A stretch of DNA of 64,000 bases from assembly GCA_001972305.1 (NCBI GenBank), contig BDDD01002942.1, forward strand, positions 65,420 to 129,419, given 5' to 3'. Of this stretch, positions 22,270 to 33,225 are shown one piece after another. The position numbers were made by a program, and so were the translations under genes. The stretch comes from Cephalotus follicularis. Lineage: Eukaryota; Streptophyta; Magnoliopsida; Oxalidales; Cephalotaceae. Below the pieces are notes generated by a model. That model made no database searches. It was not told where the DNA came from and saw only the letters and a program-made list of their open reading frames with translations. Position 1 is the stretch's first letter. Every line of letters begins with the position of its first letter.

Positions 22270-23326
22270 GACCTTAGAGGATTCTCCTCTTTTACAAGTG
22301 ATTGTGAAATGTGTTTACAAGATAACCTCTCAAATAGGTTTGATATGGCTTATACAGAACACAATATGAATCTCACAGAAGAACTCAAGATATGGAGCTT
22401 TGAAGCTTTTTAGAACACTATGGAGCACTTGAGCTTTTTCACACTAGAATGCTTGAATTTGATTTTTCTCTTGATGTTGTGTAATTCTTGTTTAATTGTT
22501 GTAATTCAGTTGTTATACTTCTCTGAGGTTTGAATCTTCCTTTTATAGGCAGAAGAGTCTTATAGCCATTGCATAAATCCTGGAAGCTTTTGATTTAAAA
22601 ATGTGTTGATGCAACTTTGATTTTTGTCTCTGCTGGCAGAAAGACGTCGATGTCTTTGGAAAGGCGTCGATGTCTTTGACTGTTACTAGCCGTTGTAAGT
22701 GCGCTAACTAGCCGTTCCGTGTTTCCCGGGTCAATCATTTTGAAAAGACGTCGATGTCTTCATAAAGGCGTCGATGTCTTTGCTGGGAATTTGTCCAGGT
22801 ATTTGAAGTTATGAGCATCACATCGACTTCTTCTTCAAGGGTCGATGTCTTTTCTGGCTTTTGTAGATTGGTCTAGAAAGACGTCGATGTCTATGGTAAG
22901 GGATCGATGTCTTTGCATGAACGTCGATGTCTTTACAAACAAGGATCGATGTCATCACTTGAATTTGACCTGTAACTTTGGCACCTAAAGACGTCGATGT
23001 CTTCTTGATAGGGATCGATGTTGTTTGTACGGACATCGATGTCTTTGCTTGTAAGGATCGATGCCTTTGCTCAAATTTGACCTGTAACTTTGTGCACTAA
23101 AGACGTCGATGTCTTTCTTCAAAGGGATCGGTGTCTTTCTCCAAATTTGGCCTGTAACTTCGATGGCTTTAAGACGTCGATGTCTTCTTCAATGAGGATC
23201 GATGTCTTTCTCCTTGTAATTGATTTTTGCCTTTTGTGAAGCTTTCTAATAACTTGCACATCAAGTAAACTTGTTAAATGTAAATATGTTATCATCAAAA
23301 CTAGGATTGAGACTAAAACGTCAACA
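22270..23326 (-). repeat. SIRE1 5' LTR, truncated and fused to gag
   Basis: This copy matches 14113-15154, ending CGTCAACA at 23326. At its inner edge the match to the other LTR stops at CAAGACC (22266-22272), and the gag start codon follows at once. About 257 bp of LTR, the primer binding site and the whole leader are absent. The TATA box at 22539-22549 is retained. Confidence 0.85.
22641..23210. repeat. SIRE1 U3 array of GACGTCGATGTC motifs (5' LTR)
   Basis: Counterpart of the array at 14489-15045 with one additional copy near 22660. Core spacing inside runs is 20-22 bp. Several sites keep TCGA in both copies, while a few differ (for example ACATCGAT against ACGTCGAT). Confidence 0.8.
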
Positions 23327-23713
23327 GATATAAAGGGGAAGGTAAGAAAAGTCGTGTATCGTTTAGCATTACCATCTAACCTCGCACACGTGCATAATGT
23401 ATTTCACATATCTTGCCTATAGAAATACATCGCTGACCCCTCGCATGTCATTGATGTAGAACTTACCCGGATACAAGAAAACCTGATATACGAGGAGCAA
23501 CCGGTGAAGGTCTTGTGTACAAAGACCTTTGGACTAGAAGGAACAAGTCATGAGTACAAAGAAGATCCCACTAGTGAAGGTCTTGTGGCAAAACCATAAG
23601 GCAGAAGAAGCGACGTGGAAACTCGAAGAGATGATGGGCAGAAGTGCCCTCAACTATTTGATGCTTTGAATACGTCAAATTTCGGGGACGAAATTCTTTT
23701 AAGCGGGTTTGGA
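23327..23713 (+). pseudogene. pol: G0 gypsy pol, C-terminal end
   Basis: The frame continues from 13855 after removing SIRE1 and one GATAT: VYRLALPSNLAHVHNVFHISCL, a stop, then KYIADPSHV and EEQPVKVL. A frameshift follows, then VLWQNHKAEEATWKLEEMM. This is the conserved integrase C-terminus and chromodomain-like tail of Del/Tekay-type plant chromoviruses, which helps direct insertion. The typical 'TTCGGGGACGAAATTC' and a purine-rich AAGCGGGTTTGGA precede the LTR. Confidence 0.8.
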
Positions 23714-24790
23714 TGTAACACTCACTCAAGGCTCTATCCCTAGATGTCTTGATTGTATACTATACAAGAATTCAAAAGACCAAGAATGCTAAGTATTAAG
23801 TCTTGAAAGGTCACAATTTCAATTTTACAATTATATGGCTTGCATAGTAGGCAATTTAGGGTTTTGCATGACATTAACCTAGTATACATGCAAATTAGGG
23901 TTCCATACCACATCCCATGCACATGACCTACCCTATATGTATATACAAACATGTGAGAAGGCATTTTAGGACATTATGGCCAGTCCTAAGGCATGAAAAT
24001 TAGGGCTTCACATTTTAAATTGTAATGCATACACTTGTCACATAGAGGATTTTCACAAAAATGGTGCATGAGCTTCATTGCAACCCTAAGGAAACTTGTC
24101 CAACCCAAAACACCCCAAAACAACTCCTCCCAAACTCCTCTCCACCTCACACCATTCTCAAAGAGCTAGAACACTTGGGGTTTAATGCATGGAAAAGGAG
24201 GGACACTTGTCCCATGAAAACCCAATGAGACCCGAATCAACAATTTTAAGTAAATTTGAGCAGTAATAATAGGAGAGTAAAATTTCGATCGATGAAGAGA
24301 GGGAGGGACGGGTGGAAGAGCAAGAAAGAGCTAAAACTGCTTAAGTAGTCATCTCACACCAAGAAGGAAAGATCAAGATAGTAAGAGAGTTTCCTTTTCT
24401 TTCCTTAATGATCTATTGTCTCCAGTGTATTTTACATGTCCTTTACTTATTATATGTCAGTTTGAATGAATGTTTTAACACTCCCTAATCATCCAACCAC
24501 TTGCATGTTTGAAAACTATGCTCAAACATTTTCTGTAATATACTTCCAAAACTTGCAATTCATTAAAATAATCATAACTTATTCAATTATTAATGAAATT
24601 ACACGAAATCTTTTTTTAAATCTCAAAGAGTCCTCAACAACTTTTATTTTTTGAGTTTTGACATCCAAGGACCTTCTACACCTGAAAACTGGACTTCAAT
24701 ATTTCTGGACAGACTAAATGTGCATTCTAGACATGCAACTTCTAACAGATAGAACTAATTTATTTCTTAATGAAATTTTATGAATCTTAT
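23714..24790 (+). repeat. G0 gypsy 3' LTR, 5' portion
   Basis: The LTR starts TGTAACACTC directly after the polypurine-like tract. It is non-coding and AT-rich. It is interrupted by the SIRE2 LTR; the boundary, about 24770-24800, is uncertain because no target duplication survives. The end of this LTR is not found in the window. Confidence 0.65.
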
Positions 24791-25857
24791 ATGCAAACCA
24801 ATGAACAAGTATGTATGCAAACAAAAGCAAATAAATAAACAATTTAAAGAGAGAGAGTTAGAGAGAGTGCAAACACGATTTTAGAGTGGTTCAGCGTAAC
24901 TCTTGCCTACGTCCACTTTTCCCAAGGATCTCCTTGAGTTTCCACTAATCTCCGAATAAAATTCCGGGTGCTATTCAGTACACCTTTGTGATTGAACTCA
25001 ATCACTTACAACTCTCTTGGGTTCACTCTCCAATTTCTTTTAGGGTTCACTCCCCTATTACAATCAAAATAGATAAAATAGTGTTTCATGCTAAAACCTC
25101 TCAAAAGGCTGGATTTTACAAGATAAAAATGCTCAATTTAAGTGAGAACAAATATGGGCTAAGATATAAGACAGAAGCTTTTGACATGAACTTTGATTTT
25201 TGAATGCTTGTGGTATGATCTCTTGAATGATATTTTATTTGATGTCACTTGTTGTTCTTCTTATTCTTTCTCTTCAAAACACCTTTGTATATATATGTTT
25301 TTACCTCAGAGATCCATTGGGTATGTCCTGAAACTTGGTGCATCAAAATGGCGCATTAAAACTCTGTCAGAAATCTTTTCAGCCGTGCAAAGCGTCGACT
25401 GTCTCCTTCAAAGCGTCGACGCCTATGTGACCGTTAGGTATTTTAATTTGAATTTTCGAGTCAAAGCGCAGGCGTTCTGGGTGTAGGAGTCGATCGTTGC
25501 CTCAAAGCGCAGACGGTTAGATCAAAGCATCGACGCTTGTGTCAAATTGAATTCCATCTTAAGTCACTGGTTTAATCAGCAGACTCCGTGTGTCAAAGCG
25601 CAGACGCTTGAATTTAGGCATCGACGATTTGAGCATTTGTTCCTCTACTCGAAGCACTTCATCGGTAGACGCTTTGTTCATTGTCCCGACTGTTGCACAA
25701 AGCGCTGACGCTTTATTTCTGAGCGTCGACGGTTTGACCTGTTTCTGCGGTTTTTCGTGTTGTTTTGCGCTTTCCACGTTTTTCTTGCACACAAAAAAAC
25801 TTGGTTAAACACAAATATGTTATCATCAAAACTAGGATTGAGACAAAAATGTCAACA
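24790..25857 (-). repeat. SIRE2 3' LTR
   Basis: It resembles the SIRE1 LTR at two places: TTTAGAGTGGTTC and the 'CTTGCCTACGTCCACTTTTC' block (24881-24940), and the end GTTATCATCAAAACTAGG to GTCAACA at 25857. The middle differs, with its own TCGACG array. The left boundary is approximate. Confidence 0.75.
25390..25732. repeat. SIRE2 U3 array of GCGTCGACGC-type motifs
   Basis: About ten words of the form AAAGCGTCGACGC, AAAGCGCAGACG or GCATCGACG occur. The best form is a 10-bp perfect palindrome GCGTCGACGC. Several core distances are 20-21 bp. The array occupies the same place in the LTR as the different array of SIRE1. Confidence 0.75.
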
Positions 25858-25880
25858 ATCTCCCCCTTTTTGATGATGAC
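25858..25880 (-). other. SIRE2 polypurine tract
   Basis: Same minus-strand sequence as in SIRE1 (CATCAAAAAGGGGGAGAT) abutting TGTTGACA. Confidence 0.85.
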
Positions 25881-26381
25881 AAAATTTGTTTCATTTAAGC
25901 ATAACAAATAATGCACAAAGTTATAATTTAGAACATAAATGATGCACACACATATTTGCTCCCCCTTAATTCATTATCTACCCCTTAGTTAAACAAGGGG
26001 TGTTTACTTTGTCATTATTACCCTATCTTTTCTTATACTATCTCCCCCTTTTTGTTATCAATTCAAAAAGGATTTAAATCGTTATAATCAAAACAATGTT
26101 TTGCTGTAAAAACAATGTCATTTGAGCATTCATAGTCATTCCATTGGATTAAGTACAAAAGAAAGCATTCCATAACACATAATTTCATATTGCATACTTC
26201 AAACCAACACAAGTTTTACATATCAAAATTTAAACCAATACATAAAATGCATAATGAGATATCACAAAACTTGTTAAATACATCAACCAGTCACATTACA
26301 AATATAATACCACAAAGCATAAAAAGTTGTCCATATAAAAATACTACATCATCATATAATGCAATAATGAAATGCATGAGC
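25881..26381. other. SIRE2 3' untranslated region
   Basis: AT-rich, with repeated CTCCCCCTT blocks (near 25959 and 26043) that are purine tracts on the coding strand. No gene is supported. Confidence 0.6.
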
Positions 26382-26516
26382 TTAGTCGTCCATGTGAGTG
26401 CCTTCGTTTTCACCACCGATCTCTCCCTCCAAGTCATCGGTTGCTCCATCATCTTGTTGAATTTCATCATTGTCGTGGCTCGAGGAGGAGGAAATGAGAC
26501 CTTCGTAGTCCATTAT
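26382..26516 (-). pseudogene. SIRE2 ORF3 C-terminal fragment
   Basis: An open minus-strand frame of 44 codons ending TAA at 26382 encodes an acidic tail (SSSSSHDNDEIQQDDGATDD). It occupies the same position relative to the polypurine tract as the acidic end of SIRE1 ORF3. It is cut on the upstream side by the gypsy LTR starting at 26517. Confidence 0.6.
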
Positions 26517-27699
26517 TGTCACACCCCATTATTTAAATTCCAATATAGACAATCGTATATGGTGATATCAGATATAAGCATAATAATATTCCAGCATTCC
26601 ATTCAATAATTCATAAATAAAATTTGCGGAAGCATTCGATCTGCCGGAAAATAATACAAGTCATCTGCACGCATCCCATACTACGTGCAGGCATAATCCA
26701 AAATATCCTTAAACAAAAGGAAAAACAACACTAACACGGGATGTGATCCGTTCGATACGATACAATACATCATAAAGGAAATAACAGCCTTAAGATGAAA
26801 TAACAGAAGCTCTCCCAGCTTCAACAGCGATCTCCACACGTCTTCGCTTAATCTGAAATTGTAGGGGTTAGCCGTTGTCCTCACTTGGCTAAGTAGGAAG
26901 ATAATGCATGCTAAGGAATATATGAATGCAACATGTATGACAGTTTATATTTAAAATAACATTTAAATGAGCCAATATATAAGCAATCATGCCAAGTGAC
27001 CATAAACAATCCATATGCAAGAATACCGCACAAGGGTACAATCAATCAGTCCAGTGGTTTGTCCGAAGACCAGTATTGGGCTCAAGACATCTCTAACCCC
27101 TAGCCTACGTCGAGCCACCTAGCTATCACCCCAACTCCGCTGATGATAGGAGGTAAACAGTGCTCCCGGCATTTAGCGGGCAGATAACAGTCAAGCTCTG
27201 CAATTGCAGGCAGTTTGGTGTGTACTCTAGCCAACTCCTGGCACATAGGACCACCTCCGTTAGCCAGTGACCTCTGCCATCACTCGACTAACCGGCAATA
27301 TACATAGAAAATCAATTCAATCAGTACAATTCAATGATAATACTACATATGTAAATAATATGCAATATCAAAGTGTTTTCTTTAGGAACATATAACATTT
27401 CAGTGATCGTACATGTCATATGAGGAAAACGATATCAGTACAGTAGTGGTTTCCAATTCAGAAACAAAACAGTAGGTGATAAATCAGTAGTTTCTTGTAA
27501 ATAATAGTTTTCATTTGAAAATGATGGTTAAACCATGAATTGTGCATATAGCACATAGTTCGTTTGATCGTTGCAATATAAGTAGTAGCAGTGTTAAATA
27601 ACACCAAAACAATATATACTATATAATGGTAGCATATACAATTCAATAATAGTACAAGACAGTAGCAATTCAATCAATATTATGTATTTTTACCCAGGA

Positions 27700-27813
27700 C
27701 GGTCGACTGTCCTCAAGAACAGTCGACTGCTTTTGTTGAGTAGTCGACTGCTTTGCCTTAGCAGTCGACTGGATAGGGTTGAGTAGTCGACTGTCATGAA
27801 GAACAGTCGACTG
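27700..27813. repeat. CAGTCGACTG array, six sites at 20-22 bp
   Basis: Six (C/T)(A/G)GTCGACTG sites occur with successive core distances 20, 21, 21, 22 and 20 bp. The spacers differ from each other (for example TCCTCAAGAA, CTTTTGTTGAG), so only the decamer is repeated. Confidence 0.9.
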
Positions 27814-28844
27814 CTTCTGCCCAGAAATGCAGGCAGTAGCAGTTTATGTAATCTTTAATATCCAAATGCTAATTCAATGAGTACATGCAATCAAACAGAA
27901 AATAAACATACATGGTATGCATAAAATATCTTCCATAACATATCATTACCCCTACCTTAAATTGCTTATCCCAAGATCAATTGGAATGATCTTTCTCTTT
28001 GTGTTCCCAAGTCTTTTTCACCAACAATCTTTCAATCCAGTAGAATCAATCTATGCATGCATGTTTATGGACACATGCATTAGTTTCAGTAACCTTAGGA
28101 CAACTATAATTCTAACAGTAGCCTATTATCAATTCCTTAAGTCTTGAACTTTTATCTTACAATTTCCTTTTGAACTCTATGTCAAACACCATTCAATTTC
28201 GGATTCCTTGATCCTAATGAGTTGATAGAAGGTATATACATACTTAAGGAACCAGTAAGCATATATCCTAACATTAACAACAACTATAATCCAATTAGAG
28301 GTATAATCTCCATTTATATTTGAACCATTTATCACTTTCCATTTCCATCCTAGAAGATGCTAATCTTTAACCATGTTAACAGAAGGTATTAAACATCTTC
28401 CTAGTAACCCTATCATCACATTAACAGTGAGCTCGAATTTGGAAACTTACCAAGAGTCCAAAGCTTCCAAGTCTTTGAGTTCCACTCCAAATCCTCAATG
28501 CAAGCTCCAATAATCCCAGCAACTCTCCTCAATTTTCAGTGTTCCTAACACTCTCTCTCAGCTCATGCACAGCAGATATAGGGCTCAGGGACCTTGAATT
28601 CGCCAGAGTTCTTTAACTCAGCTTCTCTCATTCCTTCTCTCTCTCACATGCACTCCTCTTTCTCACCTTTCTCTCTTTTGTTTTTGCAGGTTACAGGTCT
28701 GTAACTTGCAGATGGAATAGAGGGCATGCAAGCACTCTAATTTGCATGCTCTGGCAGCTCCTGTCACGTATGACACCTGCCCTCCATGCATTCTCTTTCG
28801 TTTCAGTCACACAGGCATGCATAGACACCTGTTCTGTACTGATC

Positions 28845-28923
28845 CAGTCGACTGACTTCACTTGGCAGTCGATTGTCCTACCACGCAATAGACAGTCGAC
28901 TGCCCCCCTGTGGCAGTCGGCTG
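28845..28923. repeat. CAGTCGACTG sites near the LTR 5' end
   Basis: Four sites (CAGTCGACTG, CAGTCGATTG, CAGTCGACTG, CAGTCGGCTG) correspond to the first, U3-side cluster of the family. Confidence 0.8.
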
Positions 28924-29094
28924 TCAATGGTTGTTTTAGGGTTTCTTAAGTTTGATACTTCTCCAAATGTTCATCCCTTCATCCCAAGCAATTACCAATC
29001 ACAATCTTATAATAATTGGACATTAAATTCAAATGAGTGTACATTTTATTAATCAATATTACAATGTACACGAATTGAATTTGCAGTTATTACA

Positions 29095-29107
29095 TTCCCC
29101 CCTCCTA
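29095..29107 (-). other. Polypurine tract of the truncated family A gypsy
   Basis: The minus strand reads CATAGGAGGGGGGAA up to the LTR start TGTAATAAC, comparable to the GAGGATGGGGGAAA before the G1 3' LTR. Confidence 0.7.
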
Positions 29108-29330
29108 TGATTAGAATAGACTACTTTGGTTGTTCATATTTGATTTTCAGGAACAAGAGCAAAAAGATTAAAGTGCATAAATACTACCCAAAGTGGTGCG
29201 AATTGAAGATCAACATATCAAAAGCTTGAAGAGTTGGAAAATTTCTGCAGAAAACAGATCAAAGCGTCGATGCCCAGAGGAAAAGGGTCAACGCTTAGAT
29301 ATAAACCGATGACGCCAAATGCTTCACGTT
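29108..29330. other. Unassigned fragment between two gypsy LTRs
   Basis: About 220 bp without coding potential. The block GAATAGACTACT followed by TGATTTTCAGG resembles the start of the Athila-like LTR at 51179, so it may be a piece of such an LTR. It also holds AAAGCGTCGATGC and GGTCAACGCT, two words of the TCGACG type about 21 bp apart. Confidence 0.4.
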
Positions 29331-29372
29331 TGTAAAAACCGTAATTTTAAATTCGATGTATATTGTACAGTC
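29331..29372 (+). repeat. LTR-X, first segment
   Basis: Starts TGTAAAAACCGTAATTTT, a diverged relative of the G1 LTR start. It is interrupted by G1 after CAGTC and resumes at 41840 with AATGAATAAAATATACATTG, which extends the similarity to the G1 LTR. Confidence 0.75.
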
Positions 29373-29565
29373 TGTAATAACCGCAATTTCAAATTAATGT
29401 ATATTGTACACTTGATGAATAAAATATGCATTATATTGAGGGTTAATGTCCAATTGTTATATGAATTGTGGTTGCTGAGTTGTTTAGGGGTTTGTTTGGA
29501 ATGAAATGGGGGAATAAACTTAAGGAACTAGAATCAGCACCTAATAGCTGATTGTCACAGGGTAA

Positions 29566-29672
29566 CAGTCGACTGGTTGGTTTATGGAAGGGCAGCCGAC
29601 TGCCATAGGGTAACAGTCGACTGGTTGGTTCATGGAGGGACAATCGACTGTCACAGGGTAATAGTCGACTGG
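29566..29672. repeat. CAGTCGACTG array in the G1 U3
   Basis: Five sites (CAGTCGACTG, CAGCCGACTG, CAGTCGACTG, CAATCGACTG, TAGTCGACTG) alternate between about 27 and 21 bp core distances. They lie about 270 bp upstream of the TATA-like sequence. Confidence 0.85.
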
Positions 29673-30581
29673 TCTAAACTCAGACAGGTGTCTGTGCATG
29701 GCGTGTGAAATAGGGCATTTGATGACATGTGTTCTAAAACGTGTCATGCCGAGCTGATGCGTGCCACTAGCTGTGTAACATGCAAGAGTGGTGTCTTGCA
29801 TGTGCTCTATTCCATCTGCAGACCTGCAAACCTGCAAAACAGAATAGAAACGAGTAAGAAGATGTGCATGTGAGAGAGAGAAGAGAAAAGTGGAAACCTT
29901 GAGTTCTGACTAGAACTGGTCACTGGAATCACGAGTTCTATATATCAGTGTTGCATGAGTGTTCAAAGAGTTTAGTAATCATCTGGAGAGAAGAGTTCAA
30001 CCACTGTATTGATGGTGTATCTTAGATTGGAGTTCCAAGTGGAGCCAGGGAGCTTGGAATCGATTGGTAAGCTCCTGTTATGATTTCGATTATTGATATA
30101 GTTGTCAATAGGTATATGTATACTGATTCCGTTATATATATATCTTCTGTAACATGCACACATAGTTTAATTGTTGGAATTGGAGTTAAGTTGGTATAAA
30201 GAGTTTTGGATCTCAAAAGAGAGTTGGAGGCTTAAGATTCCTCTAGTAAGTTGTTGGTTTAATTCAGTGATGTTATGGTAGTTAGTCAACCATATTCAGT
30301 TACTGATTTTTGTTCTATATACCTGTCAACATACACCTATAGCATTAAACTTCTTGATTGTTGGTGTTGAGTTGAAGTTGGAACTCAAAGAGAAGAATCA
30401 ATCCAATTTGATTCTGGGATAGCGATTGAGGTAAGGGTATTGACATGTTCTTGAAGATATAGTATGTATTTCATGTATGGATATTTGCTATATGATTGCA
30501 TGCAATTAATTGGTCTGAATTGGAATGTGAACATGCATACTTTGTTTCTGTTAAACTACTGCCTGTCGTATCTGGACAAAA

Positions 30582-30694
30582 CAGTCGACTGTTGAGCCTA
30601 ACAGTCGACTGCTCAATGTAAATAGCCGACTATTAAGGACAAACAGTCTACTGCTCAACGTAAACAGCCGGCTATTCTTATGAACAGTCGACTG
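30582..30694. repeat. CAGTCGACTG array, six sites at 20-21 bp, in G1 5' LTR
   Basis: Core distances are 20, 21, 21, 21 and 20 bp. Variants include CAGCCGGCTA and CAGTCTACTG. It lies downstream of the putative TATA, so it is probably transcribed. Confidence 0.9.
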
Positions 30695-31983
30695 TTAAGA
30701 GATAATTTGCTGATAATAGGTACTGTTTAGGCTTAAATTGTATGTAATTACCCTAGCCTCCACATGGGATAATTCAAAAATGCAATCCTGACCATATGTA
30801 GTTACATTTCAGAAATTAAACGACTTATGCATTCCTTGTGTGAATTGCGTAAGAATGACTATGATTATGCTAATGCCCTCGTTTGAATCCTTGAATTGCT
30901 ATTGTCCCTACTGTTATGCTGCTGTTATAGACTTGGTATATCTATTAAGTGTTCATAAACACTATTATTTCACTAAATTTCAAGGATTGAACCAACTAAG
31001 TGCTATAAGCAAAAATATGGATTTTAACTGCGGTTTTCAAAATGAAAACTTACTGTCAAATAATTTACTGATTTTTCCTCCCATGAGAGGTACCACTACT
31101 GTATTGATTACTGTTTCCTCCAAAAGAGAGGTACAGTCACTGAATTGTTATATGTTTCTGAAAGGAAACTACTACTATATTGCATATTATAGATATATGT
31201 AATACTGTTATTGAATTGATTGAATTGTTTGTCTATGCTTATTGCCGTTAGTCGAGTGATAGGAGACATCACTGGTTACGGCGTGGTCCTATGTGCCAGC
31301 AGTTGGCTAGAGCTCCCACCAAACTTATCTGCAATGCAGATCTTGATTGTTACCTGCCTGCTAAATGCCGAAAAAATTGTTACCTGATCTATCATCTTCG
31401 GAGTGTAGGGTGATAGTTAGCCGGTGCGCAGTTGGTGCTAGGAGTTAGCGACGTGTGACACCCAACCACTGTATTGATTGATTTTACCCTTGTGCGGTAT
31501 TCTTGAATTGTATTGTCTATGGCCACTTGGCATGGTTGATCATATATATTAGAATACTTAAATATATATGTTATTTCAAAATAAACTGTCATACATGTTT
31601 ACATTTATATATTCATTCTCATGCTTTATTTCCTACTTAACTGAGTGAGGACAAACGCTAACCCCTACAATTTCAGATTGACAAAGGTGTTGGTCAAGTG
31701 CTGTTGAAGCTCTATTGGAGAGCTTCTATCTTCTTAAGGTTGTTAAAGACTGTATTTTAATAATCATACTCCGTTTGTTATTTTTACATTTCCAATATGT
31801 AAAAGATAACTTGTTTTGTTTTGTGTAAGCACGTAGTATGGGCTGTGTGCAGCTAATTATTATAATCCGTCTATGGAATGCTTCCGCTTTTGATTAAAGT
31901 ATTGATGATTGATGAATGCTGGATTATTAACTATTACCATTTATATATGTTGTCTATGTGGGAAATAACGAGCTGTGACAACA

Positions 31984-31995
31984 TGGTATCAGAGC
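31984..31995 (+). other. G1 primer binding site (tRNA-Met)
   Basis: TGGTATCAGAGC, the perfect complement of the plant initiator tRNA-Met 3' end, three bases after the LTR. Confidence 0.92.
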
Positions 31996-32128
31996 TTATA
32001 TAAATTATAAGCTATCGCTGGGGTAAGTTCCTTGGCAATTAAGTATATTGTCTCCTAAAAAGGAAAATGTCTTAGCAAATAAATGAATTGTTTCCTAACG
32101 ATTGACATCATTCCATATAGGAAACAAA

Positions 32129-33225
32129 ATGGATCTACGAAGAGGTAGAAGGGGAAGGCATAGAGCCGACGAAGGAATCAATGCTCTGCGAGTGCATGGA
32201 AATGATCCGCCAGTGAATGAAGGAGTAAACATTCCTCCAGCGCAAGACGAGAGGAGTAATTTTGACCGCATGGATGACCTTTTCCAGCAGCAGATTCAAG
32301 CCAATGCGGCGAATATGGAGCAGATTCGGCAGATGTATGAGGCTAACCGAGCCTATCAGCATGCTCCTGAAGCTTGTCATACTGGTGGATTTGGTAGAGA
32401 TTTGGAGTGGTTCATGAGGCAGAATCCTCCAATATTCAATGGTGAGTTAAATGCTACTGTGGTAGAGCAGTGGATTAGAGACTTGGAGAAAATATTTGCT
32501 GCTTTGGAGTGTACTGATGAGCAAAAGCTCAATTTTTCCATATACAACTTATGGGGTGAAGCTACCTATTGGTGGGAGATGACGGAAGCAAAGTGGGAAT
32601 CTCGTGGACTGGAGGGACAGATTTCAGTCTGAGTTCTCTACAGCTTATGTTCCACAGATGGAGCGTGACCAGAGGGAGACCGAACTGATGGGGTTCCGTC
32701 AAGGGGATATGACGGTAGCTCAGTTCCAGACTAGATTTGTGGAGTTGGCAAGGCATACACCCTATCTTATGGAGGGTGAATCGAGGAAGATCAGAAGGTT
32801 TCTGAAAGGCCTTTGACCTGAAATTAGATCTAAACTGTTAATGTTGCAGCTAACTTCTTTTGTAGATATTGCTGAAAGGGCAAGGATTCTGGAGGCCGAT
32901 TCAAATGAAAGGAGATTGGAGCGGTATCATGCTAATCATTCGAGGCCTGCACAATCACAAGAGCAGGGAAGTAATAATCCTGCTAAATCATCAAAGTCTG
33001 GTAACAAGGGTCAAGGAGGTTCTCGACACAGTAATTCACGATCAAGAACTCCTAACCTTAGCGGTCAGCAGAATTCGGTGGATGTACTTTCTTTGGTTGC
33101 CAAAACCATGATGAGAATGATTGTTGGAAAAGATGGGTAAATGCTTGAGGTGTGGCTCCCAAGAGCATATGCTGAATAGTTGTCGAATGATGAGGGATCA
33201 AGCACGCGACCAACAGGGTGGTGCT
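32129..33225 (+). pseudogene. gag: G1 gag, frameshifted
   Basis: The likely start is MDLRRGRRGRHRADEG at 32129. The retrotransposon Gag domain is visible (PPIFNGELNATVVEQWIRDL, YWWEMTEAKW, then FRQGDMTVAQFQTRFVELA). A serine/glycine-rich linker and a zinc knuckle CLRCGSQEHMLNSC (about 33142-33183) follow. Breaks: a frameshift near 32604-32632, TGA at 32814-32816, and another frame change around 33115-33140. Gag forms the particle and binds RNA; this copy cannot yield an intact one. Confidence 0.88.

Larger units (their letters stand above)
13856..23326 (-). mobile_element. SIRE1: SIRE/Maximus-type Ty1/copia element, nested in G0
   Basis: The element is bounded by TGAAATAAG and CGTCAACA, with GATAT duplicated at 13851-13855 and 23327-23331. 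It runs on the minus strand: 5' LTR at right, gag, pol, a third ORF, polypurine tract, 3' LTR at left. The order gag-PR-IN-RT-RH followed by an extra ORF before the 3' LTR is the hallmark of SIRE/Maximus. The 5' LTR lacks its last 250 or so bases and joins gag directly, so the primer site is missing. Pol carries several stops and a frameshift, so it is inactive. Confidence 0.9.
26517..29094 (-). repeat. Gypsy family A 3' LTR of a truncated element
   Basis: The segment begins TGTCACACCCC and ends GCAGTTATTACA. It shares the family-A layout, including the 'gaaattgtaggggttagccg' block (about 26860) and two CAGTCGACTG clusters. Unlike the solo LTRs it has no 5-bp duplication (ATTAT before, TTCCC after). 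It is preceded in its own orientation by a polypurine tract, so it is the 3' LTR of an element whose body is gone. Confidence 0.75.
29373..31980 (+). repeat. G1 5' LTR
   Basis: TGTAATAACCG to AGCTGTGACA, 2608 bp. It includes a U3-side motif cluster (29566-29672), a TATA-like TTCTATATATCAG near 29940, and a second cluster (30582-30694). The block with 'gctaacccctacaatttcag' near 31660 is shared with all family A copies. The solo LTRs at 43502 and 47967 are the same family on the opposite strand. Confidence 0.92.

Noticed and set aside
23714-24790. Possible host gene fragment after the gypsy pol
   Set aside because: The sequence begins at an LTR start right after a polypurine-like tract and has only short chance ORFs.
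31984-31995. tRNA-Met-like sequence as a tRNA gene (also 11969 and 59019)
   Set aside because: Only the 12-base primer complement next to an LTR is present, with no cloverleaf.
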